Assembly (NCBI GenBank): GCA_038239145.1
Contig: JBBSFB010000007.1
Coordinates: 1-64,000 of the forward strand
Reading direction: 5' to 3'
DNA: 64,000 bases
Source of the DNA: PALSA-610 sp038239145
Lineage (GTDB): Bacteria > Actinomycetota > Acidimicrobiia > IMCC26256 > PALSA-610
Below are positions 19,079 to 28,809 of this stretch, piece after piece (position 1 is the first letter of the stretch; the number at the start of each line of letters is the position of its first letter). Under the pieces are notes generated by a model, which had not been told where the DNA came from, ran no database searches, and was given only the letters and a program-made list of their open reading frames with translations. Both the position numbers and the translations under genes were made by a program.

Positions 19079-19118
19079 CCGGGCGGGGACGAACCGCGCC
19101 GACTCGATCAGGACCGAA

Positions 19119-19415
19119 CTACGACGTCGCTTCCGGCGGCTTCGTCTCGGCGGCGGCGTCCGGAACGTCGTTCGCTTCCATCTGCTTTTCGAGCTCTGCG
19201 ATCTCGGCCACCTTGGCGTCGATCTGCGCGGCCGCGTCGTCGGGCGCCTCGTTGCGGCGCTGGGCGACGACGAGGGTGCCGATCTCCTGGCAGAGATCGT
19301 TGATCTTCTTGCCGAGCCGGGCGTCTTCGATTTTCTCTTTGCCGACCGCGGTCGCCTGTTTGGCCTGATCGGCGGCCTTGCCCGCCGCGTCCTTGACCTT
19401 GTCGAGAAAACCCAT
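19119..19415 (-). CDS. Small charged helical protein of unknown function
   Basis: This is a 98-residue protein starting at ATG 19415 with a good ribosome binding site (GGAGG, 5 bases upstream). The sequence is almost entirely helix-forming and charged. It opens with an amphipathic GFLDKVKDAAGKAADQAKQA repeat-like stretch and continues with a coiled-coil segment (AAAQIDAKVAEIAELEKQME). The tail is Ala/Pro/Glu rich. No cysteines other than one in DLCQEIG are present. I do not recognise a named family. It resembles small actinobacterial proteins that are antitoxin-like or stress-induced only in composition. It is followed 36 bases later by the lhr stop codon, but runs in the same direction downstream of it. 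Confidence 0.7.
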   Translation of the reverse strand: MGFLDKVKDAAGKAADQAKQATAVGKEKIEDARLGKKINDLCQEIGTLVVAQRRNEAPDDAAAQIDAKVAEIAELEKQMEANDVPDAAAETKPPEATS

Positions 19416-19452
19416 GTCGACCTCCGACGCGAGAGTGAAGTAGCAGGCAACG

Positions 19453-22400
19453 CTACCGGAGCGTGAGCCCTTTGTAACCGTCTGCGAAGCCGACGGCGCG
19501 AAGTGCGGCGGCGTGGGGAGAGGTGCGGGCGGGCTCGTCGTCGATGCGTTCGATCTGCACGCGCACGAGCCGGCCCTGCTTGTGGGCGTCCACGAGTGCT
19601 TCCGCCCACCGCGCGGTGTCGTCGGCGGCCGTGTCGGTCCCGCTCGGCACGTCGGGGCGGAAGGTGATCAACGCTTTGCCACCCCGTTCGAGGAAAGCCG
19701 CGCACGCGCCGTCGACGATGACAACGAACGCACCGGCCGAGCGCGACGGGCGGGCCGAGCCGCCCGGTCGCTCCGGCCACGAGAGCGCGGCGCCGTAGGG
19801 CTGGGCGGGATCGGCGGCCGCGATCACCAGGACGCGCGCGCGGCTCTCGTCGTCGATCGTCCGGTGCGCCCGCAGCCGATCGACCGCGCCCGGCAGTGCG
19901 AACTGCGCGGCGCCGAGCCCGTCGATGAACCAACCCCGGCGAGCGCGGCCCGACTCCTCGAGCGCGCGCAGCACCGGGTAGACGCCGGCAAAGCCGCCGG
20001 CGGCGCCTTCGGCGCGGACCGCTTCGCGGGTCACGACTCCCTGACGTTCGAGAAGCTGCAGCGCGGCCGCGTGGGCGCGCTCCGTCGACGACGGCTCGGG
20101 TTCGAGTAGTGGCACCACGAGCGACCAGCGCCCGGCGCCGGCCGGAGGACCGAGGCGGGAGAGGCGTCCGGGGTGGGCCCGGGCCCGGGCCGATGGTTTG
20201 CGGGCGGTGCGGCGCGGGACCCGCAACGGACCGAAGGTGTCGTTGGTGACCTCGCCCGCCCACACGAGGTCCCAGAGCGCGGTGAGCACGACGCGCTCGT
20301 CCGGCGTGCCGGTCGCCGCGACGAGGTCGGGCCAGAAGCTCGCGCCGGCCCGCAACAGGCGATCGCGAATCGCGTCGTGGACTTCGCCGTCGGGCGCGCC
20401 TTCGAGTCCGGCTCGATTGGCCAACAGGCGCACGCGGTCGCGAAAGAACAGCCGGACCCGGCCGTCGTCGGCGCCGAGGGCACCCGCCCCGATCCACACG
20501 AGCTCGCCCGCCGCACAGAGCTCGTCGAGCATGCCCGGTCGGTAGCCGTCGACCCGGGCGGGCAGCACGTCTCGTTCGAGGACCGACGCCGGGATCGCGA
20601 CACCTTGCAGCTGTTCGAGCGCCTCGACGAGCGCGTCGGTACCGCGCCGGCCCCGACCCACACCCTGCCAAGCCGTCAGGAACCGCGCGTAGGTCGTGGC
20701 GTCGACCGGCTCGATCTCGTGTCGCAGCGCGGCGAGCGAACGGCGGCGCAGGATGCGCAACACTTTCGTGTCGCACCATTCCCGTTCGATGCCGCCGGGC
20801 CGGAACTCGCCGAACACCACGCGGTTGTCGGTTTCGAGGCGCGTCAGCGCGGTGCGGGCGCGCTCGACCGAGATGTCGAAGCGCGCGGTCAGCTCGTCGA
20901 TCGTGAACGGGACGTGCGTGCGCGCGTAGCGGGCGACGACGTCGTCGAGTGGGCGTTCGGCGGGATCGGTGAACACCGACGGCAATCCTTGGGGCACTGA
21001 CCATCCGAGCGCGTCGCGGAGGCGGCCGGCGTCTTCGGCCGCGGCGAGGCGGCCGCCGATGTCGATGACGCGCCGCTCCGCGCGTAACCCGTCGAGCCAT
21101 GATGTGGGATCCGTCGTGCATCGGGCCGCGACCTCGTCGAGGGTGAGCGGGCCGAGATCGACGAGGAGGTCGTGCAGGTCGTCGGCGTGCTTGGCCTGGC
21201 GGGTCGGGATCAGCCGTTGCAGCTCGAGCTCGAGCTCGGCGAGCACTTCGGGATCGAGGAGCTCGCGGAGCTCCTCGGTGCCCATGAGGTCGCGGAGCAG
21301 ATCGCGGTCGAGTGCGAGCGCGGTCGCCCGGCGCTCGGCGAGCGGAGCGTCGCCCTCGTACATGTACGCGGCGATCCACCCGAACAACAGCGACTGCGCG
21401 AACGGCGAGGCCCGGCGCGTCTCCACCGGCACGACCCGCACCTTGCGGGAGCGGATCTCGGTGAGCACCTCGCGCAGCGCCGGTACGTCGAACACGTCGC
21501 GCAGGCACTCGCGCGTCGTTTCGAGCAGCATCGGGAAGGTGGGGAACCCGCTTGCGACCTCGAGCAGATCGGCGGCGCGCTGGCGCTGTTGCCACAACGG
21601 CGTGCGCTCACCGGGCCGGCGCCGGGGGAGGAGCAACGCGCGGGCGGCGTTCTCGCGGAACTTCGATGCGAACAGCGAGGTGTTCGGCAACCCGGCGACG
21701 AGCAACTCCTCGACCTCGTCGGGGTCGGGCAGCAGGAGCTCGGTCGCGACGTCGTCGAGGGACTCCGGGAGCCGCAAGATGATGCCGTCGTCGCTCCAGA
21801 GCACCTGCACCGGCAGGTCGGACCGGGCCAGGCGCTCCTCGATCACGAGCGCCCAGGGCGCGTGTACACGCGACCCGAACGGCGTGAGGATGCACACGCG
21901 CCAGTCGCCGATCTCGTCGGGGAAGCGCTCGATCACGATGGTGCGATCGTCGGGAACGACACCCGTCGCTTCCGCCTGCTCGTCGAGATACATGCGCAGG
22001 TTCGACGCGGCCCGCGCGTCGAGGCCGGTCTCGTGGAGCACGGCCTCGGCCTGGGTGCCGTTCAGCGCGCGGAGCTCGCGCACGAGCGCGCCGAGCGCCC
22101 GGCCGAGCTCCAGGGGGCGGCCCGGGCGATCGCCCCTCCAGAACGGCGTCTTGGCCGGTTCGCCGGGTGCGGGCGTGACGACGACGCGATCGACGGTGAT
22201 CTCCTCGATTCGCCACGTCGATGCCCCGAGCACGAAGCATTCACCGGCCCGGCTCTCGTAGACCATCTCCTCGTCGAGCTCGCCGACGCGCCCGCCGTCC
22301 GGAAGGAACACACTGAACAACCCTCGGTCGGGGATCGTGCCGCCGCTCTGGACCGCGACGCGCTGCGCACCTTCACGGGCTCTCACACGGCCTTCGACCC

Positions 22401-23877
22401 TGTCCCACACCACCCGGGGGCGCAATCCGCTGAAGCGGTCGGACGGGTAACGACCCGCGAGCATGTCGAGGGTCTCCCGGAACGCGTCCTCGGAGAGCTC
22501 GGCGAAGTTCGCGCACTGACGGACGAGCGCGTAGAGGTCGTCGACACTCCACTCGTCGATCGCGCAGCTGGCGACGATCTGTTGCGCGACCACGTCGAGT
22601 GGGTTGCGTGGATAGCGCATCTCCTCGACGAGGCCTTCGCGCATCCGGCGTACGACGATCGCGCTCTCCAGCAGGTCGCCGCGGTATTTCGGGAAGATCT
22701 TGCCCGTGCTCGGCTCGCCGACCTGGTGGCCGGCGCGCCCGACCCGCTGGATCCCGCGCGCGACCGAACCGGGCGACTCGACCAGCACGACGAGGTCGAC
22801 GGTGCCCATGTCGATGCCGAGCTCGAGGCTCGACGTGGCCACGATGCCCCGCAAACGTCCTTCCTTCAGCTCCGACTCCACCTGCACCCGCTGCTCGCGC
22901 GCGAGCGATCCGTGGTGGGCGCGCACGAGCTCCTCGCCCGCGAGCTCGTTCAAGCTCGCGGCGAGTCGTTCGGCGAGGCGGCGCGCGTTGCAGAACACAA
23001 TCGTGGTCCGGTGCGCGCGGATCAGCTCCAAGATGCGCGGGTGTACGTGCGGCCAGATGCTCTGGTGCGCCTCCGGATCGTCGAGGCCGAGCACTCCTTC
23101 CGTCGCGCCCGACGCGGCCGAATGCGCGCCCGGCTCGTTCATGTCGTCGACGGGGACGATCACCTCGACGTCGAGCGCCTTGCGCGAACCCGCGTCGACC
23201 ACCGTCACGGGTCGCGGCGCGCCCGCATCGAACCCGCCGAGGAAACGCGCGATCTCGTCGAGCGGACGTTGCGTAGCCGATAGCCCGATCCGCTGCGGGG
23301 GCGAGTCGGTGATCGCTTCGAGGCGTTCGAGCGACAGCATGAGGTGCGCCCCCCGCTTCGTGGGTGCGAGCGCGTGGATCTCGTCGATGATCACCGTTTG
23401 TACGCCGCGCAGGGTCTCGCGGGCCTTTGACGTGAGCATCAGGTAGAGCGACTCGGGGGTGGTGATGAGAATGTCGGAAGGGTTGCGGACGAGCTGTTGG
23501 CGTTCCTTGCCCGACGTGTCGCCGGTGCGCATCGCGACCGTCGGCGGTTCGAACGACTCGCCCAGGCGTTCGGCTGCGAGGGTGATGCCGGCGAGCGGCG
23601 CGCGCAGGTTCTTCTCGACGTCGAAGGCGAGCGCCCGGAGCGGCGAGATGTAGAGGACTCGACAGCGCTTCTCTTTGTCCGGCCGCGTGCTCGCGCCGAG
23701 GCGGTCTATGGCCCAGAGGAACGCGGCGAGGGTCTTGCCCGAGCCCGTGGGCGCCAACAACAGCGTGTGGTCGCCGTTGGCGATGGCCGGCCACCCTTTG
23801 ACCTGGGCGTCGGTGGGCGCGGCGAAACTGGTCTCGAACCAGGCCCGGACGGGCGCAGTAAAGCGATCGAGCGCCAT
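19453..23877 (-). CDS. lhr: ATP-dependent helicase Lhr
   Basis: This 1474-residue superfamily 2 DNA helicase is of the size typical of full-length Lhr. Walker A is LLAPTGSGKT (Lys48), followed by ITTPESLYLMLTSK, the DEIH box in VIIDEIHALAPTKRG, motif III LSATQRPLDEIA, and motif VI RGIQRVGRAGHQVGE. The second RecA domain includes VDLVVLVESPG. A winged-helix region and a long C-terminal domain follow, as in the mycobacterial enzyme, which is induced by DNA damage and unwinds RNA:DNA hybrids 3' to 5'. ATG 23877 is the chosen start (MALDRFTAPVRAW), because the upstream open frame shows no similarity. It is transcribed alone. A structured intergenic region separates it from the YjbR-like gene upstream. 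Confidence 0.95.
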   Translation of the reverse strand: MALDRFTAPVRAWFETSFAAPTDAQVKGWPAIANGDHTLLLAPTGSGKTLAAFLWAIDRLGASTRPDKEKRCRVLYISPLRALAFDVEKNLRAPLAGITLAAERLGESFEPPTVAMRTGDTSGKERQQLVRNPSDILITTPESLYLMLTSKARETLRGVQTVIIDEIHALAPTKRGAHLMLSLERLEAITDSPPQRIGLSATQRPLDEIARFLGGFDAGAPRPVTVVDAGSRKALDVEVIVPVDDMNEPGAHSAASGATEGVLGLDDPEAHQSIWPHVHPRILELIRAHRTTIVFCNARRLAERLAASLNELAGEELVRAHHGSLAREQRVQVESELKEGRLRGIVATSSLELGIDMGTVDLVVLVESPGSVARGIQRVGRAGHQVGEPSTGKIFPKYRGDLLESAIVVRRMREGLVEEMRYPRNPLDVVAQQIVASCAIDEWSVDDLYALVRQCANFAELSEDAFRETLDMLAGRYPSDRFSGLRPRVVWDRVEGRVRAREGAQRVAVQSGGTIPDRGLFSVFLPDGGRVGELDEEMVYESRAGECFVLGASTWRIEEITVDRVVVTPAPGEPAKTPFWRGDRPGRPLELGRALGALVRELRALNGTQAEAVLHETGLDARAASNLRMYLDEQAEATGVVPDDRTIVIERFPDEIGDWRVCILTPFGSRVHAPWALVIEERLARSDLPVQVLWSDDGIILRLPESLDDVATELLLPDPDEVEELLVAGLPNTSLFASKFRENAARALLLPRRRPGERTPLWQQRQRAADLLEVASGFPTFPMLLETTRECLRDVFDVPALREVLTEIRSRKVRVVPVETRRASPFAQSLLFGWIAAYMYEGDAPLAERRATALALDRDLLRDLMGTEELRELLDPEVLAELELELQRLIPTRQAKHADDLHDLLVDLGPLTLDEVAARCTTDPTSWLDGLRAERRVIDIGGRLAAAEDAGRLRDALGWSVPQGLPSVFTDPAERPLDDVVARYARTHVPFTIDELTARFDISVERARTALTRLETDNRVVFGEFRPGGIEREWCDTKVLRILRRRSLAALRHEIEPVDATTYARFLTAWQGVGRGRRGTDALVEALEQLQGVAIPASVLERDVLPARVDGYRPGMLDELCAAGELVWIGAGALGADDGRVRLFFRDRVRLLANRAGLEGAPDGEVHDAIRDRLLRAGASFWPDLVAATGTPDERVVLTALWDLVWAGEVTNDTFGPLRVPRRTARKPSARARAHPGRLSRLGPPAGAGRWSLVVPLLEPEPSSTERAHAAALQLLERQGVVTREAVRAEGAAGGFAGVYPVLRALEESGRARRGWFIDGLGAAQFALPGAVDRLRAHRTIDDESRARVLVIAAADPAQPYGAALSWPERPGGSARPSRSAGAFVVIVDGACAAFLERGGKALITFRPDVPSGTDTAADDTARWAEALVDAHKQGRLVRVQIERIDDEPARTSPHAAALRAVGFADGYKGLTLR

Positions 23878-23938
23878 GAGGTCACGGTATCCCCGGGGTG
23901 AGACCCTTCCCGCTCCGACTTTCTGCCGACGATCCGCA

Positions 23939-23985
23939 TTCTGGGGCCCTTCAGTACCCCTACGGGGAACTCCCGGGACCCAGAA
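23939..23985. terminator. Inverted repeat between lhr and the pepN operon, possible terminator
   Basis: TTCTGGG (23939-23945) and CCCAGAA (23979-23985) are perfect complements. Inside them is a smaller hairpin around CCCCTACGGGG. The element lies downstream of the pepN/membrane-protein/YjbR operon and upstream of lhr, both on the minus strand. There is no U-tract, so a terminator role is tentative. Confidence 0.35.
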
Positions 23986-24021
23986 CCCCCGCCTTGCCTG
24001 CGGGTCGGCGCACGCCACACG

Positions 24022-24426
24022 TCAGGTGCGACGGGGGCGCTTCTGCGCGAGGTACTCCTCGGCGACGTTCGACGGCGCGGCCGACAGCCAACCGTCGATG
24101 ATCGCGTCCCGTAGCGCGCGCTTGGTGACGAGCTTCAGCTGGATGAGGACCGCCGCGTAGCCGTCGAAGTGCGGGATCGTGAAGAACGCCTGCGGCTGCG
24201 CCGCGAGCACGGCTTCCTTGTCGCCGAGGTCCTCGACGTTCACCGCGAGGATCGGTCCGGGCGGTGGTATGACATCGCCGAAACGCCGGATGTCGGCCTT
24301 GCTGAACGGCCGTTCCCACGCGAAGGCCTTGCCCGCGACGAACCACGTGCGGTGTCCGTGGCGCTCGCCTTCGGTGGTCTCGGGGAGCTCCAGGGCAATG
24401 CGAGCGGCCTCGTCGAGCCTAGCCAT
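24022..24426 (-). CDS. MmcQ/YjbR-like protein
   Basis: This 134-residue protein is of the YjbR (double-wing DNA-binding-fold) family. Family features are the N-terminal ALELPETTEGERHGHRTWFV, a central VNVEDLGDKEAVLAAQPQAF, and FFTIPHFDGYAAVLIQLK followed by LRDAIIDGWLSAAP. The function of the family is not established; some members bind DNA in vitro. Its ATG at 24426 shares one base with the stop of the upstream membrane-protein gene, so it is the last gene of a pepN-led operon. Confidence 0.82.
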   Translation of the reverse strand: MARLDEAARIALELPETTEGERHGHRTWFVAGKAFAWERPFSKADIRRFGDVIPPPGPILAVNVEDLGDKEAVLAAQPQAFFTIPHFDGYAAVLIQLKLVTKRALRDAIIDGWLSAAPSNVAEEYLAQKRPRRT

Positions 24427-24923
24427 CAGTGCGTGACGATCTTCAGGAGGATGAGGACGAGACCGAGCGCGGTCGCGCCGAGCGCGTACAGCGCGCGCCG
24501 GTTCGTCGGCCGGATCGCAGCGCTCGCGACCCAGGTGGTGATCGCGAGCTCGGCGACGAGGAGCCAGAGCGCGACGGTCACCGACGTGCCCGCGCCGACT
24601 CGGAAGATCGAGCAGACCAACAGCGCGACGAACGGCAGGCCCGTCGCACGGAGGATGAGCAGACCGTTCGTCGCGATCTCGAGTCGTTCCGCGCCGCTCA
24701 GCGCCCGAGCCGCGTGGGTCCGCCGATCGAGCAGGTTGGCGAAGATGTGCGCGAACGAATACACCGTGGCCGCGGCGACCACGTCGACGAAGACGCTCCA
24801 TCGGCTCTGGGCGCCCGGGCGGGCGACGGCGAGCGCAGCGCCTACGACGAGGAGCCCGTAGATCTGATTCGCGAGCGCGTCGGGTGCCCGCTTCGGCCGC
24901 GACGAGACGTCGTTCGTCGTCAC
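24426..24923 (-). CDS. Four-helix membrane protein of unknown function
   Basis: This 165-residue protein starts at GTG 24923, which overlaps the pepN stop (GTGA). About four hydrophobic segments are visible: IYGLLVVGAALAVA, VVAAATVYSFAHIFANLL, VALWLLVAELAITTWVASA and LGATALGLVLILLKIV. A short loop contains LDRRTHAARALSGAERL. No family is recognised with confidence. The placement between an aminopeptidase and a YjbR-like gene says little about its job. Confidence 0.7.
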   Translation of the reverse strand: MTTNDVSSRPKRAPDALANQIYGLLVVGAALAVARPGAQSRWSVFVDVVAAATVYSFAHIFANLLDRRTHAARALSGAERLEIATNGLLILRATGLPFVALLVCSIFRVGAGTSVTVALWLLVAELAITTWVASAAIRPTNRRALYALGATALGLVLILLKIVTH

Positions 24924-27424
24924 TTCGGTTCGAGAAGCGAAGCGGAGAAGCGGTCGTGCTCGCGGCCGACTGTGGCGCGGTGTACCTCCAGTCGCTCCAT
25001 GTGCTGCGCGATCGTGCGCCCGCCCGACGGGAGCGGGTGGGCGGCGACGAACGCGGTGACGTCGGCGGCGACGGCATCGTCGACCAACCAAGTGGTGCCC
25101 TCGATCACGCGCGGAATGAGAGACGGGCTGAACCGAGTCGTCAGCCGATCCCAGTTGTCGCGCACGAAAGCCCACGCGGCCGGGCCGTGGTCACGGTTGC
25201 GCAGCGCGCGCTGGACCATGAACGGGCCGTTCTGGGCGCGGACGCGGTCGGAGAGCGCGAGCTCGACGGAACGCAGCACCAGCTCCTCGGTGGGGAACTC
25301 GCCCAACGAGTAGAGGTACCGGAGCTGCTCTTGCGGGTTGTCGGTGACACCACTGCGCTCGACGAATTGATCGAAGTCGTCGGTGGATCCGTCGCCTGCG
25401 ACGACGCTGATCGCCGCGGCTTGCACATCGGCATCGGCACCTCCCCGGTCGAAGACCTCGCGCGACCGCGCGATCGCTTCGGGATCGCCGTTCGACCCGA
25501 GCACGTTCACGAGCAGGCCGCGCAGTTGCCGCGTGCGTTCGTCGTCGGTCCGGCCGTCCCAGCCGAGCCGCGCCATCGTCGGCCGGACGATCGCAGAGAT
25601 CTCGGCTCGGATCGCGTCGAGGGCGTCGCCGTCGACGAGCCGTGCCGCGGCCCGCAAGTGTCCGGCGACCGCGCGCCAGACGACGGGATCGGTCTCGTTG
25701 TCGAACCGGCGCGCGCACGCCAGGTACTCGATCGCGGTGGCGTCACCGGCGAGCACGGCCGCCCAGAGGTCGTCGACGAGCGAGAACCGTTCGAGCGCAT
25801 CCAACACCCCGGCGTCGAGCAGACGGTTGCGCCAGGCCTCGGGGTACGCGACCCGGTAAAATCCTTCGCCGCCGGCGTTGAGCACGACGAGCGCGTCGGC
25901 GGGAACGTCGAGCGCCAGCGGTCCCGCGTCGGAGAGCAGCGACCGGGTCTCCGACCCGTCGCTCGTGTGCACGCGGGCCAACACCGGGAGTACCCATTTC
26001 TCGTCGTGCGCGACCGCGCCGTACGAGAACCGGCGCTGCTCGATGCGGCCGCCGTTGACGACCACCGTCGGGAACCCGGGTTGGAAGATCCACGTGTCCA
26101 TGATCCGGCGTACGGGCTGGCCCGTCGCTTCTTCCAACGCGTCCCACAGGTCCGTGGTCTCGGTGTTCCCGAGTTGGTAGCGCTCGAGGTAATGGCGGAC
26201 CCCCGCACGGAACGCGTCGGCGCCGAGCCACCGTTCGAGCATGCGCAGGACCGAGCCACCCTTTTGGTAGGTGAGGAGGTCGAACATCCCGTCGGCGTCC
26301 TCGGGCGTGATCACCTCGTACTCGACCGTGCGCGTGTTCTCGAGCGCGTCGACGTCGAGCGCGGCCGCGCGCCCGAGCGCGAACTCGTCCCAGGTGTGCC
26401 AATCGGGCTTGTACTCGTCGACCCCGAGGTGCTCCATGAAGGTGGCAAACGCCTCGTTGAGCCAGATGCCGTTCCACCATTTCATGGTCACGAGGTCGCC
26501 GAACCACATGTGCGCGATCTCGTGCACGATCGTCAGCGCGGCGCCCGACATCTCGTCGAGCGTGACTTCGCTCGGGTCGAGCAACAGGCGCGTCTCCCGA
26601 AAGGTGACGCAGCCGAGGTTCTCCATCGCGCCGAAGGAGAAGTCGGGGAGCGCGACAAGGTCGCATTTCTCACCCGGGTACGGGATCCCGTAGTAGTCGG
26701 CGAAGAACTCGATCGCGAACTTGCCCGCGTCGAGGGCGAACTGCGTGAGGTGACCGCGTCCGGGGACGTGCGCGACCCGCACCGCGACCCCGCCCGCGTC
26801 GACGGGTTCGGTGACTTCGAGCGGCCCGACCACCCAGGCGACGAGATAGGTCGACATCGCGATGGTCTCTCCGAATTGGACGCGAACCTTTCCACCGGGC
26901 AGCTCGGCCCGGTCGATCTCGGGACCGTTCGACAGCGCGAGCAGATCGTCGGCGACCACGAGCGTGATCGCGAAGATCGCCTTGAACTCGGGCTCGTCGA
27001 AGCACGGGAACGCGGCCCGGGCGTGCGGAGCCTCGAATTGCGTCGCCGCGAGCACCCGATCGGCGCCCGCTTCGTCGACGTAGGTGCTGCGGTAGAAGCC
27101 GAGGAGCCCGTGGCTGATGGCGCCGTCGAACTGCAGCTCCAGCACCGCGTCGCCGGCGCGCAGCGCGGTGCCGGCCGTGATCACGAGCTGGTGGTGCTCG
27201 GCGTCGACCGCGAGCCGGGCTGCGACCGGTGCCCCGTCCTGACTGAGCTCGACCAGGCTGACGTCGAGATCCTTGGCGTTGAGGACGATCGTGTCCGTGG
27301 GTTCGGTGAGCTCCAGGGCGATGACCACCTCCCCCGAGAACGCAGATGCGTCCAGATCGGGCGTTATCAGCAGTTCGTAACGCCGGGGACGAGTGGTGTT
27401 GGGCAGTCGACCGGGGTGGCTCAT
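24920..27424 (-). CDS. pepN: Aminopeptidase N (M1 family zinc metallopeptidase)
   Basis: This 834-residue enzyme removes N-terminal residues from peptides, probably in the cytoplasm since no signal peptide is seen. The exopeptidase motif FGAMENLG is near residue 264. The zinc site HEIAHMWFGDLVTMKWWN begins near residue 298, and the third ligand Glu is in WLNEAFATFMEH about 19 residues later. A C-terminal ERAP1-like helical domain fills the last 330 residues. ATG 27424 starts the family-like sequence (MSHPGRLPNTTRPRRYEL). It leads a three-gene operon and diverges from the HDOD gene across 134 bases. Confidence 0.94.
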   Translation of the reverse strand: MSHPGRLPNTTRPRRYELLITPDLDASAFSGEVVIALELTEPTDTIVLNAKDLDVSLVELSQDGAPVAARLAVDAEHHQLVITAGTALRAGDAVLELQFDGAISHGLLGFYRSTYVDEAGADRVLAATQFEAPHARAAFPCFDEPEFKAIFAITLVVADDLLALSNGPEIDRAELPGGKVRVQFGETIAMSTYLVAWVVGPLEVTEPVDAGGVAVRVAHVPGRGHLTQFALDAGKFAIEFFADYYGIPYPGEKCDLVALPDFSFGAMENLGCVTFRETRLLLDPSEVTLDEMSGAALTIVHEIAHMWFGDLVTMKWWNGIWLNEAFATFMEHLGVDEYKPDWHTWDEFALGRAAALDVDALENTRTVEYEVITPEDADGMFDLLTYQKGGSVLRMLERWLGADAFRAGVRHYLERYQLGNTETTDLWDALEEATGQPVRRIMDTWIFQPGFPTVVVNGGRIEQRRFSYGAVAHDEKWVLPVLARVHTSDGSETRSLLSDAGPLALDVPADALVVLNAGGEGFYRVAYPEAWRNRLLDAGVLDALERFSLVDDLWAAVLAGDATAIEYLACARRFDNETDPVVWRAVAGHLRAAARLVDGDALDAIRAEISAIVRPTMARLGWDGRTDDERTRQLRGLLVNVLGSNGDPEAIARSREVFDRGGADADVQAAAISVVAGDGSTDDFDQFVERSGVTDNPQEQLRYLYSLGEFPTEELVLRSVELALSDRVRAQNGPFMVQRALRNRDHGPAAWAFVRDNWDRLTTRFSPSLIPRVIEGTTWLVDDAVAADVTAFVAAHPLPSGGRTIAQHMERLEVHRATVGREHDRFSASLLEPK

Positions 27425-27558
27425 TGGGCCCGAAGCGTAGGTGGTCGCGACATCCCACTCAGGGGTTGGCGATCGTGACCGATATACGAAGGGTCCGGAC
27501 GTATTGCGGCAACCGGCGCAGAGGTACCCGGCGGTGGGCCTCAACAGGGGCGGAAATC

Positions 27559-28389
27559 ATGGCGAGAGCCGAAACGAACGACCTGATTACCGAAGTCACC
27601 CAGCTCCCGGTGCAGCCGGGCGCGGCGATGCGACTCCTTTGGATGCTCGAGGACCCGCGCACGTCGGCCGCCGACCTCGGGCGCCTCATCGAGTCCGATC
27701 CCGCGCTCTCGACGCAGGTGATCCGACTCGCGAACACCGCGTTCTACGGCCTCTCGGGCAAGGTCTCGAGCGCGTGGCGTGCGGTCACGGTGCTCGGCCT
27801 CGCAACGGTGCGGGCCATCGCCACCACCGCCGCGTTCGACCTCTTCTCGGAGAAGGGTCGCTCCGTCCCCGACGATTTCTGGCCGCACTCGGTCACCACC
27901 GCCGCGGCCGCGGCCGCGATCGCCCGTCGGGTCGGGGTCCAGCCGAACGACGCCTTCAGCTCCGGTCTGTTGCACGATCTCGGCAGCGCGCTGGTGTTCC
28001 GGCGCGTGCCCCGTCGGTACGACACGGTGCTCGAGCTGCTCGCGGCCGACCCGGAGCTCTCGCGCCTCGACGCCGAGCACGCCGAGTTCGGGATGACCCA
28101 TGCCGAAGTCGGCGCCGCCGCCCTGTCCGTCATGCGCTTCCCGGCCGAGATGGTCGAGGCGATCGGGTCGCACCACATGCCGCCGGCCGACATCGCGTCG
28201 ACATTGGGTCGCGTGCTCGTCGCCGCCGACGCGGTCGCGATCGAGGTCGACAACTATCAGTCGGAAGACAACGCCGACCTCGACGAAGCGCTCTCCGCGC
28301 TCGAGATGCCGGCCGGTGCGGTCGAGTCGCTCGTCGCCGAGGTGCGTTCCGACCAGGAGAACCTGGCCGACTTTCTCACGGTCCACTAG
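27559..28389 (+). CDS. HDOD-domain signalling protein
   Basis: This 276-residue protein consists almost wholly of an HDOD domain, a non-catalytic relative of HD phosphohydrolases used in bacterial signalling. Typical segments are LPVQPGAAMRLLWMLEDPRT, LIESDPALSTQVIRLANTAF, VLGLATVRAIATTAAF, and the degenerate metal motif SSGLLHDLGSALVF, followed by IGSHH. HD and HH pairs are present, but the full HDxxP-GYP output motif is not. ATG 27559 is used because the upstream frame overlaps the divergent pepN gene. The role may be linked to c-di-GMP or stress signalling (inference from domain class). Its 3' end overlaps the convergent AtuA-linked gene by 14 bases. Confidence 0.85.
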   Translation: MARAETNDLITEVTQLPVQPGAAMRLLWMLEDPRTSAADLGRLIESDPALSTQVIRLANTAFYGLSGKVSSAWRAVTVLGLATVRAIATTAAFDLFSEKGRSVPDDFWPHSVTTAAAAAAIARRVGVQPNDAFSSGLLHDLGSALVFRRVPRRYDTVLELLAADPELSRLDAEHAEFGMTHAEVGAAALSVMRFPAEMVEAIGSHHMPPADIASTLGRVLVAADAVAIEVDNYQSEDNADLDEALSALEMPAGAVESLVAEVRSDQENLADFLTVH

Positions 28390-28807
28390 GACCTTCCCGG
28401 TTTCGCTCTCGGTCGCTCTCGGTTGTGTCGCGCAGGATCTCGTCGGCCCAAGACACATCGGGTCGGGCCCGTCGTCGATCGGCCAACGCGTCGGGGACGT
28501 CGATCTCCAAGCGCACGAGCGCACCCCCCAGAGACTTGCCGAGGTTGTCGGCGCGCAACGTTCTCGGGCCACCGCCGCCCAATGCTCCCTGCATGACGAA
28601 GTTGAGCGCGCGCACGTTTGTGGCCTCGAAGCGATCGACCCGACCGAGCACCATCGTCCCGAAGTGTGCCTTCACGCGCTCGGCCGTGACCTCGCGCACG
28701 ATCAGGGCGTAGGTCTCGTCGTCGTCCGCGAACAACGCGACGTTCGCGATGTCGCCCTTGTCGCCGGCGCGGTATCCGCACAGCTCCCGCAACGCGAGTC
28801 GGGCCAC
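28376..28807 (-). CDS. AtuA-associated small subunit (AtuA C-terminal-like domain)
   Basis: This 143-residue protein begins at GTG 28807, two bases after the stop of the AtuA-like gene. The opening LRELCGYRAGDKGDIANVAL is the hallmark of the ferredoxin-fold domain that forms the C-terminal part of longer AtuA proteins (aa about 5-24). Here it is a separate polypeptide. NFVMQGALGGGGPRTLRADN and LGKSLGGALVRLEIDVPD follow. It almost certainly works with the AtuA-like partner upstream. The biochemical reaction of this family has not been shown directly. Confidence 0.82.
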   Translation of the reverse strand: MARLALRELCGYRAGDKGDIANVALFADDDETYALIVREVTAERVKAHFGTMVLGRVDRFEATNVRALNFVMQGALGGGGPRTLRADNLGKSLGGALVRLEIDVPDALADRRRARPDVSWADEILRDTTESDRERNREGPSGP

Positions 28808-28809
28808 GA